A stretch of DNA of 64,000 bases from Tipula vernalis (Eukaryota; Arthropoda; Insecta; Diptera; Tipulidae), in the NCBI GenBank assembly GCA_958295665.1, contig OY282558.1, positions 327,147,106 to 327,211,105 on the forward strand, given 5' to 3'. Below, in pieces: positions 11,801-25,600 of this stretch (positions are counted from its first letter, which is position 1; each line of letters opens with the position of its first letter). The notes below the pieces were generated by a model. That model made no database searches. It was given only the letters and a program-made list of their open reading frames with translations, and was not told the DNA's origin. A program made the position numbers and the translations under genes.

Positions 11801-13510
11801 AAAAAAAACTCATTACATTAAATCATGAATCTCTGTTCACAGAGATTGCACCCTATAATGACATATACAGTTCGATTAGTGGGACCATTGTTGATATACA
11901 ATCATATACTTGTTGCCATACGATGGGGATTAGGCATATTTCTGAGGTCAAATTCAATCAACTAACTATACTCACAAAAAAAAAAACTCATTACATTAAA
12001 TCATGAATCTCTGTTCACAGAGATTGCACCCTATAATGACATATACAGTTCGATTAGTGGGACCATTCTTGATATACAATCATACACTTGTTGCCATACG
12101 ATGGGGATTAGGCATATTTCTGGGGTCAAACTCAATCTACTAACTATACTCACAAAAAAAACTCATTACATTATATCATGAATCTCTGTTCACAGAGATT
12201 GCACCCTATAATGACATATACAGTTCGATTGGTGGGACCATTCTTGATATACAATCATACACTTGTTGCCATACGATTGGGATTAGGCATATTTCTGGGG
12301 TCAAATTCAATCAACTAACCATATTCACAAAAAAAACTCATTACATTAAATCATGAATCTTTGTTCACAGAGATTGCACCCTTTAATGACATATACAGTT
12401 CGATTGGTGGGACCATTGTTGATATAAATTCATATACTTGTTGCCATACGATGGGGATTAGGCATATTTCTGAGGTCAAATTCAATCAACTAACTATACT
12501 CACAAAAAAAAAAACTTATTACATTTAATCATGAATCTCTGTTCACAGAGATTGCACCCTATAATGACATATACAGTTCGATTAGTGGGACCGTTCTTAA
12601 TATACAATCATACACTTGTTGCCATACGATGGGGATTAGGCATATTTCTGGGGTCAAATTCAATCAACTAACCATATTCACAAAAAAAACTCATTACATT
12701 AAATCATGAATCTTTGTTCACAGAGATTGCACTCTTTAATGACATATACAGTTCGATTTGTGGGACCATTGTTGATATAAATTCATATACTTGTTGCCAT
12801 ACGATGGGGATTAGGCATATTTCTGGGGTCAAATTCAATCAACTAACCATATTCACAAAAAAAAACTCATTACAATAAATCGTGAATCTCTGTTCACAGA
12901 GATTGCACCCTATAATGACATATACAGTTCGATTGGTGGGACCATTCTTGATATACAATCATACACTTGTTGCCATACGACGGGGATTAGGCATATTTCT
13001 AGGGTCAAATTCAATCAACTAACCATATTCACAAAAAAAAAAACTCATTACATCAAATCATGAATCTCTGTTCACAGAGATTGCACCCTATAATGACATA
13101 TACAGTTTGATTAGTGGGACCGTTCTTAATATACAGTCATACACTTGTTGCCATACGATGGGGATTAGGTATATTTCTGGGGTCAAATTCAATCAACTAA
13201 CCATATTCACAAAATAAAAAAACTCATTACATCAAATCATGAATCTCTGCTCACAGAGATTGCACCCTATAATGACATATACAGTTCGATTAGTGGGACC
13301 ATTATAGATATAAAATCATACACTTGTTGCCATACGCTGGGGATTAGGCATATTTCTGAGGTCAAATTCAATCAACTAACTATACTCACAAAAAAAACTC
13401 ATTACATCAAATCATGAATCTTTGTTCACAGAGATTGCACCCTATAATGACATATACAGTTCGATTAGTGGAACCATTCTTGATATACAACCATACACTT
13501 GTTGCCATAC
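8813..13510 (+). repeat. Plus-orientation tandem array, about 175-bp monomer
   Basis: About 26 head-to-tail monomers; successive CATGAATCT starts at 9012, 9187, 9362 and 9539 give a 175-177 bp period, varying with the length of an A-run (7-12 A). Each monomer has an 8-bp-stem hairpin, AATCTCTG-TTCA-CAGAGATT. A variant with TTTAATGAC, ATTGTTGATATAAATT and TTTCTGAGG recurs at 9362, 10068 and 10773, revealing a four-monomer higher-order repeat of about 705 bp. The ORFs inside exist only where A-run lengths make the unit a multiple of three. Confidence 0.95.
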
Positions 13511-16500
13511 AACTGTATATGTCATTAAAGGGTGCAATCTCTGTGAACAAAGATTCATGATTTGATGTAATGAGTTTTTTTTGTGAATATGGTTAATTGA
13601 TTGAATTTGACCTCAGAAATATGCCTAATCCCCATCGTATGGCAACAAGTATATGATTTTATATCAATAATGGTCCCACTAATCGAACTGTATATGTCAT
13701 TATAGGGTGCAATCTCTGTGAACAGAGATTCATGATTTAATGTAATGAGTTTTTTTTGTGAGTATGGTTAGTTGATTGAATTTGACCTCAGAAATATGCC
13801 TAATCCCCATCGTATGGCAACAAGTGTATGAATGTATATTAAGAATGGTCCCACTAATCGAACTGTATATGTCATTATAGGGTGCAATCTCTGTGAACAG
13901 AGATTCACGATTTATTGTAATGAGTTTTTTTTTTGTGAATATGGTTAGTTGATTGAATTTGACCCCAGAAATATGCCTAATCCCCATCGTATGGCAACAA
14001 GTGTATGATTGTATATCAAGAATGGTCCCACTAATCGAACTGTATATGTCATTATAGGGTGCAATCTCTGTGAACAGAGATTCATGATTTGATGTAATGA
14101 GTTTTTTTTGTGAATATGGTTAGTTGATTGAATTTGACCCCAGAAATATGCCTAATCCCCATCGTATGGCAACAAGTGTATGATTGTATATCAAGAATGG
14201 TCCCACTAATCGAACTGTATATGTCATTATAGGGTGCAATCTCTGTGAACAGAGATTCATGATTTGATGTAATGAGTTTTTTTTTTTTGTGAATATGATT
14301 AGTTGATTGAATTTGACCCCAGAAATATGCCTAATCCCCAGCGTATGGCAACAAGTGTATGATTGTATATCAAGAATGGTCCCACTAATCGAACTGTATA
14401 TGTCATTATAGGGTGCAATCTCTATGAACAGAGATTCATGATTTGATGTAATGAGTTTTTTTTGTGAATATGGTTAGTTGATTGAATTTGACCCTAGAAA
14501 TATGCCTAATCCCCATCGTATGGCAACAAGTGTATGATTGTATATCAAGAATGGTCCCACCAATCGAACTGTATATGTCATTATAGGGTGCAATCTCTGT
14601 GAACAAAGATTCATGATTTGATGTAATGAGTTTTTTTTGTGAATATGGTTAGTTGATTGAATTTGACCCTAGAAATATGCCTAATCCCCATCGTATGGCA
14701 ACAAGTGTATGATTTTGTATTTAGAATGGTCCCACCAATCGAACTGTATATGTCATTATAGGGTGCAATCTCTGTGAACAAAGATTCATGATTTGATGTA
14801 ATGAGTTTTTTTTTGTGAGTATAGTTAGTTGATTGAATTTGACCCTAGAAATATGCCTAATCCCCATCGTATGGCAACAAGTGTATGATTGTATATCAAG
14901 AATGGTCCCACTAATCGAACTGTATATGTCATTATAGGGTGCAATCTCTGTGAACAGAGATTCATGATTTGATGTAATGAGTTTTTTTTTGTGAGTATAG
15001 TTAGTTGATTGAATTTGACCCTAGAAATATGCCTAATCCCCATCGTATGGCAACAAGTGTATGATTGTATATCAAGAATGGTCCCACTAATCGAACTGTA
15101 TATGTCATTATAGGGTGCAATCTCTGTGAACAGAGATTCATGATTTGATGTAATGAGTTTTTTTTTTTGTGAATATGGTTAGTTGATTGAATTTGACCCC
15201 AGAAATATGCCTAATCCCCATCGTATGGCAACAAGTGTATGATTTTATATTAAGAATGGTCCCACTAATCGAACTGTATATGTCATTATAGGGTGCAATC
15301 TCTGTGAACAGAGATTCATGATTTGATGTAATGAGTTTTTTTTGTGAATTTGGTTAGTTGATTGAATTTGACCCTAGAAATATGCCTAATCCCCATCGTA
15401 TGGCAACAAGTGTATGATTGTATATCAAGAATGGTCCCACTAATCGAACTGTATATGTCATTATAGGGTGCAATCTCTGTGAACAGAGATTCGTGATTTG
15501 ATGTAATGAGTTTTTTTTGTGAATATGGTTAGTTGATTGAATTTGACCCTAGAAATATGCCTAATCCCCATCGTATGGCAACAAGTGTATGATTTTGTAT
15601 CAAGAATGGTCCCACCAATCGAACTGTATATGTCATTATAGGGTGCAATCTCTGTGAACAGAGATTCATGATTTGATGTAATGAGTTTTTTTTGTGAATA
15701 TGGTTAGTTGATTGAATTTGACCCCAGAAATATGCCTAATCCCCATCGTATGGCAACAAGTGTATGATTGTATATCAAGAATGGTCCCACTAATCGAACT
15801 GTATATGTCATTATAGGGTGCAATCTCTGTGAACAGAGATTCATGATTTGATGTAATGAGTTTTTTTTGTGAATATGGTTAGTTGATTGAATTTGGCCCT
15901 AGAAATATGCCTAATCCCCATCGTATGGCAACAAGTGTATGATTTTATATCAAGAATGGTCCCACTAATCGAACTTTATATGTCATTATTGGGTGCAATC
16001 TCTGTGAACAGAGATTCATGATTTGATGTAATGAGTTTTTTTTGTGAATATGGTTAGTTGATTGAATTTGACCCCAGAAATATGCCTAATCCCCATCGTA
16101 TGGCAACAAGTGTATGATTGTATATCAAGAATGGTCCCACTAATCGAACTGTATATGTCATTATAGGGTGCAATCTCTGTGAACAGAGATTCATGATTTG
16201 ATGTAATGAGTTTTTTTTTGTGAATATGGTTAGTTGATTGAATTTGACCCTAGAAATATGCCTAATCCCCATCGTATGGCAACAAGTGTATGATTTTATA
16301 TCAAGAATGGTCCCACTAATCGAACTGTATATGTCATTATAGGGTGCAATCTCTGTGAACAGAGATTCATGATTTAATGTAATGAGTTTTTTTTTTGTGA
16401 ATATGGTTAGTTGATTGAATTTGACCCCAGAAATATGCCTAATCCCCATCGTATGGCAACAAGTGTATGATTGTATATCAAGAATGGTCCCACTAATCGA

Positions 16501-18500
16501 ACTGTATATGTCATTATAGGGTGCAATCTCTGTGAACAGAGATTCATGATTTGATGTAATGAGTTTTTTTTTTTGTGAATATGGTTAGTTGATTGAATTT
16601 GACCCCAGAAATATGCCTAATCCCCATCGTATGGCAACAAGTGTATGATTTTATATTAAGAATGGTCCCACTAATCGAACTGTATATGTCATTATAGGGT
16701 GCAATCTCTGTGAACAGAGATTCATGATTTGATGTAATGAGTTTTTTTTTTTGTGAATATGGTTAGTTGATTGAATTTGACCCCAGAAATATGCCTAATC
16801 CCCATCGTATGGCAACAAGTGTATGATTTTATATTAAGAATGGTCCCACTAATCGAACTGTATATGTCATTATAGGGTGCAATCTCTGTGAACAGAGATT
16901 CATGATTTGATGTAATGAGTTTTTTTTGTGAATTTGGTTAGTTGATTGAATTTGACCCTAGAAATATGCCTAATCCCCATCGTATGGCAACAAGTGTATG
17001 ATTGTATATCAAGAATGGTCCCACTAATCGAACTGTATATGTCATTATAGGGTGCAATCTCTGTGAACAGAGATTCGTGATTTGATGTAATGAGTTTTTT
17101 TTGTGAATATGGTTAGTTGATTGAATTTGACCCTAGAAATATGCCTAATCCCCATCGTATGGCAACAAGTGTATGATTTTGTATCAAGAATGGTCCCACC
17201 AATCGAACTGTATATGTCATTATAGGGTGCAATCTCTGTGAACAGAGATTCATGATTTGATGTAATGAGTTTTTTTTGTGAATATGGTTAGTTGATTGAA
17301 TTTGACCCCAGAAATATGCCTAATCCCCATCGTATGGCAACAAGTGTATGATTGTATATCAAGAATGGTCCCACTAATCGAACTGTATATGTCATTATAG
17401 GGTGCAATCTCTGTGAACAGAGATTCGTGATTTGATGTAATGAGTTTTTTTTGTGAATATGGTTAGTTGATTGAATTTGACCCTAGAAATATGCCTAATC
17501 CCCATCGTATGGCAACAAGTGTATGATTTTGTATCAAGAATGGTCCCACCAATCGAACTGTATATGTCATTATAGGGTGCAATCTCTGTGAACAGAGATT
17601 CATGATTTGATGTAATGAGTTTTTTTTTGTGAGTATAGTTAGTTGATTGAATTTGACCCTAGAAATATGCCTAATCCCCATCGTATGGCAACAAGTGTAT
17701 GATTGTATATCAAGAATGGTCCCACTAATCGAACTGTATATGTCATTATAGGGTGCAATCTCTGTGAACAGAGATTCATGATTTGATGTAATGAGTTTTT
17801 TTTGTGAATATGGTTAGTTGATTGAATTTGGCCCTAGAAATATGCCTAATCCCCATCGTATGGCAACAAGTGTATGATTTTATATCAAGAATGGTCCCAC
17901 TAATCGAACTTTATATGTCATTATTGGGTGCAATCTCTGTGAACAGAGATTCATGATTTGATGTAATGAGTTTTTTTTGTGAATATGGTTAGTTGATTGA
18001 ATTTGACCCCAGAAATATGCCTAATCCCCATCGTATGGCAACAAGTGTATGATTGTATATCAAGAATGGTCCCACTAATCGAACTGTATATGTCATTATA
18101 GGGTGCAATCTCTGTGAACAGAGATTCATGATTTGATGTAATGAGTTTTTTTTTGTGAATATGGTTAGTTGATTGAATTTGACCCTAGAAATATGCCTAA
18201 TCCCCATCGTATGGCAACAAGTGTATGATTTTATATCAAGAATGGTCCCACTAATCGAACTGTATATGTCATTATAGGGTGCAATCTCTGTGAACAGAGA
18301 TTCATGATTTGATGTAATGAGTTTTTTTTTTGTGAATATGGTTAGTTGATTGAATTTGACCCCAGAAATATGCCTAATCCCCATCGTATGGCAACAAGTG
18401 TATGATTGTATATCAAGAATGGTCCCACCAATCGAACTGTATATGTCATTATAGGGTACAATCTCTGTGAACAGCGATTTGTAGTTTGATGTAATTAGTT
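13511..18500 (-). repeat. Minus-orientation tandem array, about 175-bp monomer
   Basis: About 28 monomers of the same satellite in inverse orientation. Rare variants recur as blocks: GAATTTGGTTAG at about 15346 and 16930 (about nine monomers apart) and GAACTTTATATGTCATTATT at about 15972 and 17907 (about eleven apart). This shows multi-monomer duplications inside the array. The outermost monomer (18430-18500) is the most diverged, as in the left arm. Confidence 0.95.
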
Positions 18501-18952
18501 TTTTTTGTAATGAACTTTTCATTGTACATATGGTATGTGCGTACTAATGCTAATTCTTAGTTTTGGGTGTGTTGTGTCATTTGATGTACCACTTAGACAC
18601 TTTAATAAGCTTAATCATCATTTTCTTTGAGAAATTGCGTTTTTGAGTTTATTGTAATTCATTTTCAATCTCTAAAGGAAAGATAAATTTTAGCTAGGTA
18701 CTAAAATTTATTTACGATACTTTCTAATATATTTAAACAGTATACTCGGACATACTAGTACAAAGATACAATTAACGTTCTGCAATTTTGCCAAATGGTA
18801 TTTTTTTATTTTTCGGGATAGAGTACGATTTGGAGGTTAATTTGTAATATTTTTCGGGATAAGAGGCTTTTTTATTGTATTTAGTTATGACACAAACCGA
18901 TTTATAGAAAAAACATTTTTCGGGCTGGTTTTCGGGCTATCTTCACATACAT
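18490..18952 (-). repeat. Right unique outer arm of the giant inverted repeat
   Basis: Inverse copy of 8351-8812, ending at 18952, with scattered substitutions and small indels (for example an AAATATTTAAAATTAA block missing near 18807). Confidence 0.85.
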
Positions 18953-19112
18953 TAAAAAGAATTAAAATAATATCAAAAACACTTGATTTTTTGGGATTTT
19001 TGCTTTTTTTGAGCTTATTTTATTTTGGATAACGATACCAACCCTATTTTTTGTGATTTTTCGAAGTTTTGAAGTTTATTCGAAAGTTGTTTGGCTTTAT
19101 ACTATTATTCTT

Positions 19113-19511
19113 CTACGTCAAAGGATATTTTATAAAAATGGGGAGAAAACATGCATCTTTTAATAATTATGGCTTCATTAAAAATGAAAAAAATAGTTAA
19201 AAACGGGTCTGGTTGCTTCAATTACATTTCTCGACCAGTTTTACTAAACGCCAAAATTATTTGATCATGTTTGACAATGTGAGTTGAATCATTTAGTAAA
19301 AATGACCGAGAAATGTAATTGGAGCGTTCAATTTACAACGTTTAGTAAAAATGACCGAGAAATGTAATTGGAGCGTTCAATTTACAAAATTACAGCCAGA
19401 CCTGGTTTTTGTATTTTTTTTTTCTTTTAATTTTTAATAAAGCCGTAATTATTAAAAGATGCATGTTTTAAATGAACTTTAATAAAAAATATCGTAAAAT
19501 CTTTGACGTAG
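19113..19511. mobile_element. Long-TIR MITE
   Basis: Ends CTACGTCAAAG and CTTTGACGTAG are inverse copies, and inverse similarity extends about 170 bp inward, including ACATGCATCTTTTAATAATT (left) and AATTATTAAAAGATGCATGT (right). The centre holds a 48-bp direct duplication (TTTAGTAAAAATGACCGAGA...) at about 19292-19385. If the TA inside each CTACG/CGTAG end is the target site, it fits a TA-type MITE. Non-coding. Confidence 0.75.
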
Positions 19512-20349
19512 TGTGATTTAGAAAAATATAAGACTAAAGGTCTTTTACAAAATAAATTGTCTTCAAATATTTTATAAAATATCTTTGGTATATACTAATG
19601 ACGATAACCGAGGATAAATCGAAGACACAATTTTCACAAATTTTTTCAATCAAACATTTTCATTCACGATTTTCGAAAATCCCTTAATTTAGAGGAGATT
19701 ACTTTTGGTATTTTTGTACAAAATTCGATATCGATTTTCGAATTAATAATTGTTTACTATATTTCAAATTTTTTATTGGTTTTTCTTACCAAATTTCTAT
19801 CTTTGTCTATCCCGTAATGTGAGATATTTCTGTGCCAGAAAAAAATATTCTAGAAGAGTGTTGGCTAAGTAATGAACTTTAGAAAAATGGTATCGGCGCC
19901 GAAACTCTTCCTCTTTATAAAAGTCCATGTCTTATATCCCATACTCTACGTTTGGATCAGGGATTTAATATAACCTCGCATTCTAGTTGATCAGACTCTG
20001 ATGAGATAGGTGTACTAAATATATTTTCCATTTTTTATCTTTTATCTATTCTATAATTCACATATGTTTTATATATTATGTATATGTATGTAAGTTTAAT
20101 AGTTTAAAAATAAAAATAAGTCAATGAAAAATAGAAAATTCGTTTAAACTACATCCTAGAATCTTATTTGAATAAGCTGAAATAAAATCAAACTTGCGTA
20201 AATTGTAAATATATCTGACTGAGTTATTAAACACTTTTTGAAGCTTTTTGAATATAAAATTCAATTTATTTTTCGACACACTTTACGATGTGTTCGTCCT
20301 AAGTAAATTTACTGTTCATACGCCATCCCAGATTACAAACTGGATCTAC
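19512..20349. other. AT-rich non-coding stretch
   Basis: No gene or repeat recognised. Confidence 0.4.
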
Positions 20350-22690
20350 CAAATCTAATTTATCTTTATTAACATATAGATTCGGTATTCGCTAAACTGC
20401 ATTGCATTTTTTCATGTTTAAAATTAAGCCATTCGAACCAGTTCAGGGGCATACCCTTTTTAAATCTTCATTAAACCGTATAAATATAGCATTAATGTCG
20501 TCCAATCAACCACCATCACAAATTTGTACCTCATCTGTAAAAAAGAGGAACTTTGCGCCACAGTCTGTTATATAGTCAGCTAAATCGTTAATAATTAGAG
20601 AAAATATTACTGGCCCTAAAATAGATCCCCGCGGCAGTACACAATTAACTGTTGCAGGTTTCGATAATTGGTCTGCTAGTTTTACAACTTGCGTTCTATT
20701 AATTAAATATGAAGGCATTAGAAAAACTATAGAATAGTTTCAATTTTTGTAAAAGTAACTGATGATCAATGGAATAAAATGCCTTAGAAAAATCGAGAAG
20801 AACTAAGTATTATAGCAAAAGAATTAGACTCATTACTTAAGTATCAGCGAAATACCATCTACAACATTAGCTAACGCAGAAGTTGTACTGTGATATTTAT
20901 GGAAACCAGACTGATATTTATTCAACAGATTTAACTCAGTAATGTGCGATGTGATTTGATCCTTCAAAATAGTTCAAACATTTCATCATTTGATATGCTT
21001 ACGGACCTTAAATCATGTACAGAGTTAACCTCTCTTCCTTTAACTTGCGGAACTGCTATAGCCAATTTCCAGCCTATGGAGCAGTAAGAACTTGTAATAC
21101 ATGCACTTATTAATTATATAAGTCACATAGGGTAACATATACGGAAGTAGTATGTTTAAAAATTTAAGATTTATTTCATCGTGTCCGGCTGCATTTGATT
21201 TAATTCGAGCTATCACATTAACAATATCAATATCAGTAACATAATTAAAATGTAAATGTCTAACTTGAAAATTAAACACTGATTCATGATTTTAATTGAC
21301 AGAGGAAGAACAACACTATTTGTTGGTATGGTAGCAAAATGAATATTGATTTCGTCGGCTGTAACATATATGCTTCATCTCTCAGTTCACCCAGTTTTAT
21401 AATTTTAGTATTTATCCACGAAGCTGCGGGGTTATATTCCATAACCTTCTTGACTGGAACAAAATCACAGAGACCATTCAAATTCTGATATATTTTAACC
21501 CCGTTTAATACCGAAACAACGTTTTCCATATATTCTTGGTTAGCATTATTATAGACCGGGACTAGGAAATATGTTGGTTTAGGGCGTTTTAACTTTTCCT
21601 TATATATTATATAACTCCAACAAATTTAGCATTTTTAAACTTCTTGAAAATCGGCTTGAATTTTTCTAATTAGTTTTGAAATCACCCAAAATCATTACGT
21701 GAGTATAACTGTTCATATAGTTCCAATTAACTGTCAAAATGTCGTCAACCTCATTCGATCTATATGGTGATGGATTATACCCAACAATTACTGCATATTT
21801 ACTACAATTAATGGATAATTTCAGAATAAACTCTGACTTTCCCGAAATAATGCGGTCAATGCATTTCAATTTAAAAAGTGGCTTAAAATAAACAGCAACA
21901 CTTCCTTCCGTTTACCTATTCTATCATGACATGACGTATATGTGTGTAACGTAGTATTGCCGCAATGAAATATTGTTATGAAGCCATGATTCACTCAGAT
22001 ATCAAATATCGAAAATTAAATTTAGATGAGCGATATGCATAAGGGAATCACCTTCATTATTATGTCTTAAGTTTCCGGCTGACGTCGGAGCAGATGACGG
22101 AAAATTACTACTTAATTACAACCCCTGATGGCCAAAGGTCGGATGAATACATTTTTTTCAAAACGTGGGTTTACTCCAATTTTAAAAGAAACCAAATTCA
22201 TCTTTAGACTAATGCCCGGCAAGACAGATCATCTCCAGATATATTTGCCTTAGTTGTAATATGAAGATGATAATCTTCTAAAGTTGACGGATGATGGTAG
22301 ATAACTTACAAAGTATTTTTGTTGAGCAACGGAACGAATATTTGATTCACTGGAATCCATTCCGACGATTTTATTAATTGTTGATTGAGCCCTGAGATCC
22401 TCCGATTCAATATTTTTCTGAGATGATATGTAAGTATATCTCTTGATTTATTTGGCAATTGCAAACTTAAGTTCGTAAAAAGCGATTCAACTGTATTTGT
22501 AATAATATCCAATTTATTAAACACCTTGTTCGCTTGTTGCTCAAAGTTATTTTTAATGGTATGCCAAGCAAGTATTGCATACAAATTGTACGTTAGCGGA
22601 ATTGTTGCATATTTTTACCGTAGCGACTGAAAATTTTGAACACTTTTCATGGTAAGAATTATCACAAAACCAACACTTAACGAAAAAGAG
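20350..22690 (-). pseudogene. Decayed non-LTR retrotransposon (LINE), ORF1 + EN + RT
   Basis: Minus-strand order matches a Jockey/CR1-group LINE. ORF1 region 22690-22306 starts with a PHD-like cysteine/histidine pattern (CWFCDNSYHEKC then FVCNTC) followed by a helical segment. The endonuclease fragment 21869-21666 has NPSPYRSNEVDDI and the motif VMILGDF. RT fragments follow: 21279-21040 with RIKSNAAGHDEINLKFL, and 20718-20506 with YLINRTQ, LPRGSILGPVIF and a catalytic block FTDE where active RTs have (F/Y)XDD. Stops and frameshifts separate the pieces. The altered catalytic block shows loss of activity. Some stretches between landmarks could not be translated sensibly. Confidence 0.8.
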
Positions 22691-25600
22691 GTCATTGCTT
22701 TCTTTATACTACCAGATTTCTCGGTATTGTTAAAAAACAGTTAGGTGAGACTCTCGAAATTCGAAATTTTGAGGCATTTAGATTAATCTAAATTTTCAGG
22801 ATTTGATTAGTGTTAAGTTGCTTGTTCGAGATTTATCAGTCATTTTCAAAATTTTGCAAGATTTTACTTTTATTTGAGATTTTTCGGAATATTTGATTTT
22901 TTTAGAATATTTATTCGATTTTTCCGTAATTATTCGAATTTAGCTTGGAGCTGAATTAAAAATAACACTGAGTTACAGAATCCGATAGAGATTAGGTTAT
23001 CGAAATTCAAGATTTTTGAATTTGTGTAGGTATTCAGATTTGAATAACGTTTAACTACTTGGCAATGGAGATTATTTGTGGTTTTGCAATGCCCATCATA
23101 TTTTGCAGATTTTATTCCAGAATCTTCAACATTTCGGGAATATTCGCAATTTTTTGTTTATATCCTTCTTTCTCGAAATTTTTAAGGTGTTGAATTGCGT
23201 TTTATTACAGAATTAGTGATTTATCGATACTTTTGTTTGTCATCTTTCCGAGATTTGCTTAACGTTGTATTACATAAATTTGGAATATGTTAAGTTACAT
23301 AGATGACATTTTTCGAGAATATTTGAGACTTTCACAGATCCTTAAAATAATTTCGCATTAATCCAGATATTGGGAATATGAACGTCATTGGATGGGTTAA
23401 CTTGGTATCGATATATTTGACACTTTCGAGATTATCATTGAAGATTATTGGAGATTTTCGAGATAACGTACTGGTTGATGTTACCCGCATGATGTGACTG
23501 TTTAATCAAAATTGTTGAAAATCTTCGAGATTATTCAGGATTTTACTGAAATAAGTTGATTGATAGTTGGTTGCCACTGATCTGTAATGATCATTTTACA
23601 GTATTCATGTTTTTGTATGTGACTATCAGATAGATACATAAAAGATCCATGTACCAGTATAACTATTTAATCTACATTAATGATGAATCTTCCAAACGTT
23701 AACCCTACTTTAGAGTATTAAAATTTCATAAATATTGTACCAGAGTTTTAAAAGTCTGCTCATGAAGTTTCAAGTTTTAGATTCAATCCCCTTCCCTCTC
23801 CTTCCTCCACCAAAAATAAACAAAAACAAGCAAAGTTGTTTTTGGAATCAACATTTAAAAAATAATTGCTACAAGCAGTACATAGAGTTTTCACAAAGTG
23901 ATACAACAAGGGTTTGATGAAATCCGAGCTGAAGTACTAACTAGTTCGTTCCCTGCACAATCAAACCCTATTCCTAATTTACTTCAAAATTAAATATTAA
24001 TTTAAAAATCAAGCCTCTGACACGGTAAAAATAAATTAATTTAGGCATCTAAATTGCATGGGCAACCGATTAGAATGTTGTAAAAACACCGATGGTGCGC
24101 TTAAAAAAAAAATTAACGAAAAGATCCTGGAACAAATTATGCTCGTTAACCGAGGTACTATTGTATAATAAAATAACAACATAGTAACAATATTTCACGC
24201 CATATTTAACGTGTACATGGGTAGAACCAAAACAGCTAACACCGTTCCTACATGGTAGACAATATAAGAGAAAAACAGTAACATAACATTTTACTACCCA
24301 CCAAAATCGGTTTTACACTGCATAAAATAAAATATTTATAAAAATACTAATTTATCAACAATAACTGTCTTCTTAATATAATAAGCATTAATATTTGATA
24401 GCTACCAAATCGAAACATTATATTTTATTCCTGCTATTATACTATGAAAACATCGGTTTTATCACACGACTCTATCACCACACCATCCACGGCGTAAAAT
24501 TCAAATTGACGTAATTAATGAGTTGCAAAAATGAAATAAATTTGCTCAACCAAAATATTAATTTGGTGTCAAATTTACCCGTCAATACCACGTATCTTTA
24601 TAATCACAAAACAAAACTTGATAATTTAATCGCGCAAAAAATTTTTTATGGAGCGGTCAAAAAAGGCAACCACCTACATCAACTGTAAAGGGTATAACGT
24701 CGGAAATAAAATGAAAAATTTATTTTTATTTTATTTATTGAATCATGAAAATCCTCTCATTGTTATATAATATATTTTGAGCACATGTATTCATTCATAA
24801 TGGAGTGTTCAGCAAAAGGTAGAAATATAATAAGCAAAATTAAAAAAAAAAATTGTTTTTAGCCAGGCTCGCAGCACCCCATCGCCTAAAAATTGTGTAC
24901 TGAAAAATCTGAATTTTTTTATGTATGCAATTCTTGCATTGCGTTCATGGACCAGCCGCCTCTGGACATAATATATGTAATTATGATATTAGGTACATAC
25001 GGTGAATTACAGCTTCATTTTCCCATGTAAAATTTATCTGGCTTCGAATATCCAGATTGAACAATGGGTTGGCTACTAGCTTCTTACAGCCTTTTATATA
25101 CTTCTCCACTACTTGTTTAAAAGTTCTTATTTTGAAAATTATTGTTACCTTTAATATTTACTAATAGTATCAGATATTCATCTTCTTCACAACTCTCTAA
25201 TAATCAAAAATTTTTGTTGACACATTTTGCTTTTCACTAGTATAGGGTGAAAAGCAAAAGCTAGTATCATCACAAATTTATGATTAACGTAATAATCACG
25301 TGATCGACAAAATTTCCATATTTTATTTTGGTCAATAATTTGTCATCAAAAATTTGTGTTTCATAATTTTACATTCAACGAAATTTTGAAGATGAACGAA
25401 ATTAGAGATGCAACCATGAAAAATCTTTAAAAAGATATAAACCTCTTTTTCACAATTTTGATACAAAATTTTAATTTTAAAACTTTAAGAAATTTGTAAA
25501 ACTTTTTTTTGAAAGTTGAAGCCTTTAAAATGTCTAATCATCGTCCAATTTTAGAGGATTATCTGAAAAATTAAATTTGTAATTTTGTATGAGCAAACCA

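Larger units (their letters stand above)
8351..18952. mobile_element. 10.6-kb foldback-like inverted satellite element
   Basis: Base 8351 pairs with 18952, and inverted identity continues inward through a unique outer segment of about 470 bp and then through tandem arrays of monomers of about 175 bp that run plus in the left arm and minus in the right arm. The arrays meet without a spacer at 13510/13511; left arm 5160 bp, right arm 5442 bp. Foldback (FB) elements of Drosophila have long inverted termini made of tandem repeats, so an FB-like element is the closest known architecture; an inverted duplication of a satellite block with its flank is the alternative. No target duplication is evident at the ends (flanks CCTTTGGGG and TAAAAAGAA differ). 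No transposase gene lies inside. Confidence 0.8.

Noticed and set aside
8813..18500. CRISPR-like array
   Set aside because: The units are 175-bp head-to-tail monomers without variable spacers, in a eukaryotic context.
9371..18522. ORFs of 70-177 codons with repeated MGIRHISGVKFNQLTI-like peptides
   Set aside because: They arise from the satellite; the frame holds only where A-run length makes the unit a multiple of three, and both arms show the same peptide on opposite strands.
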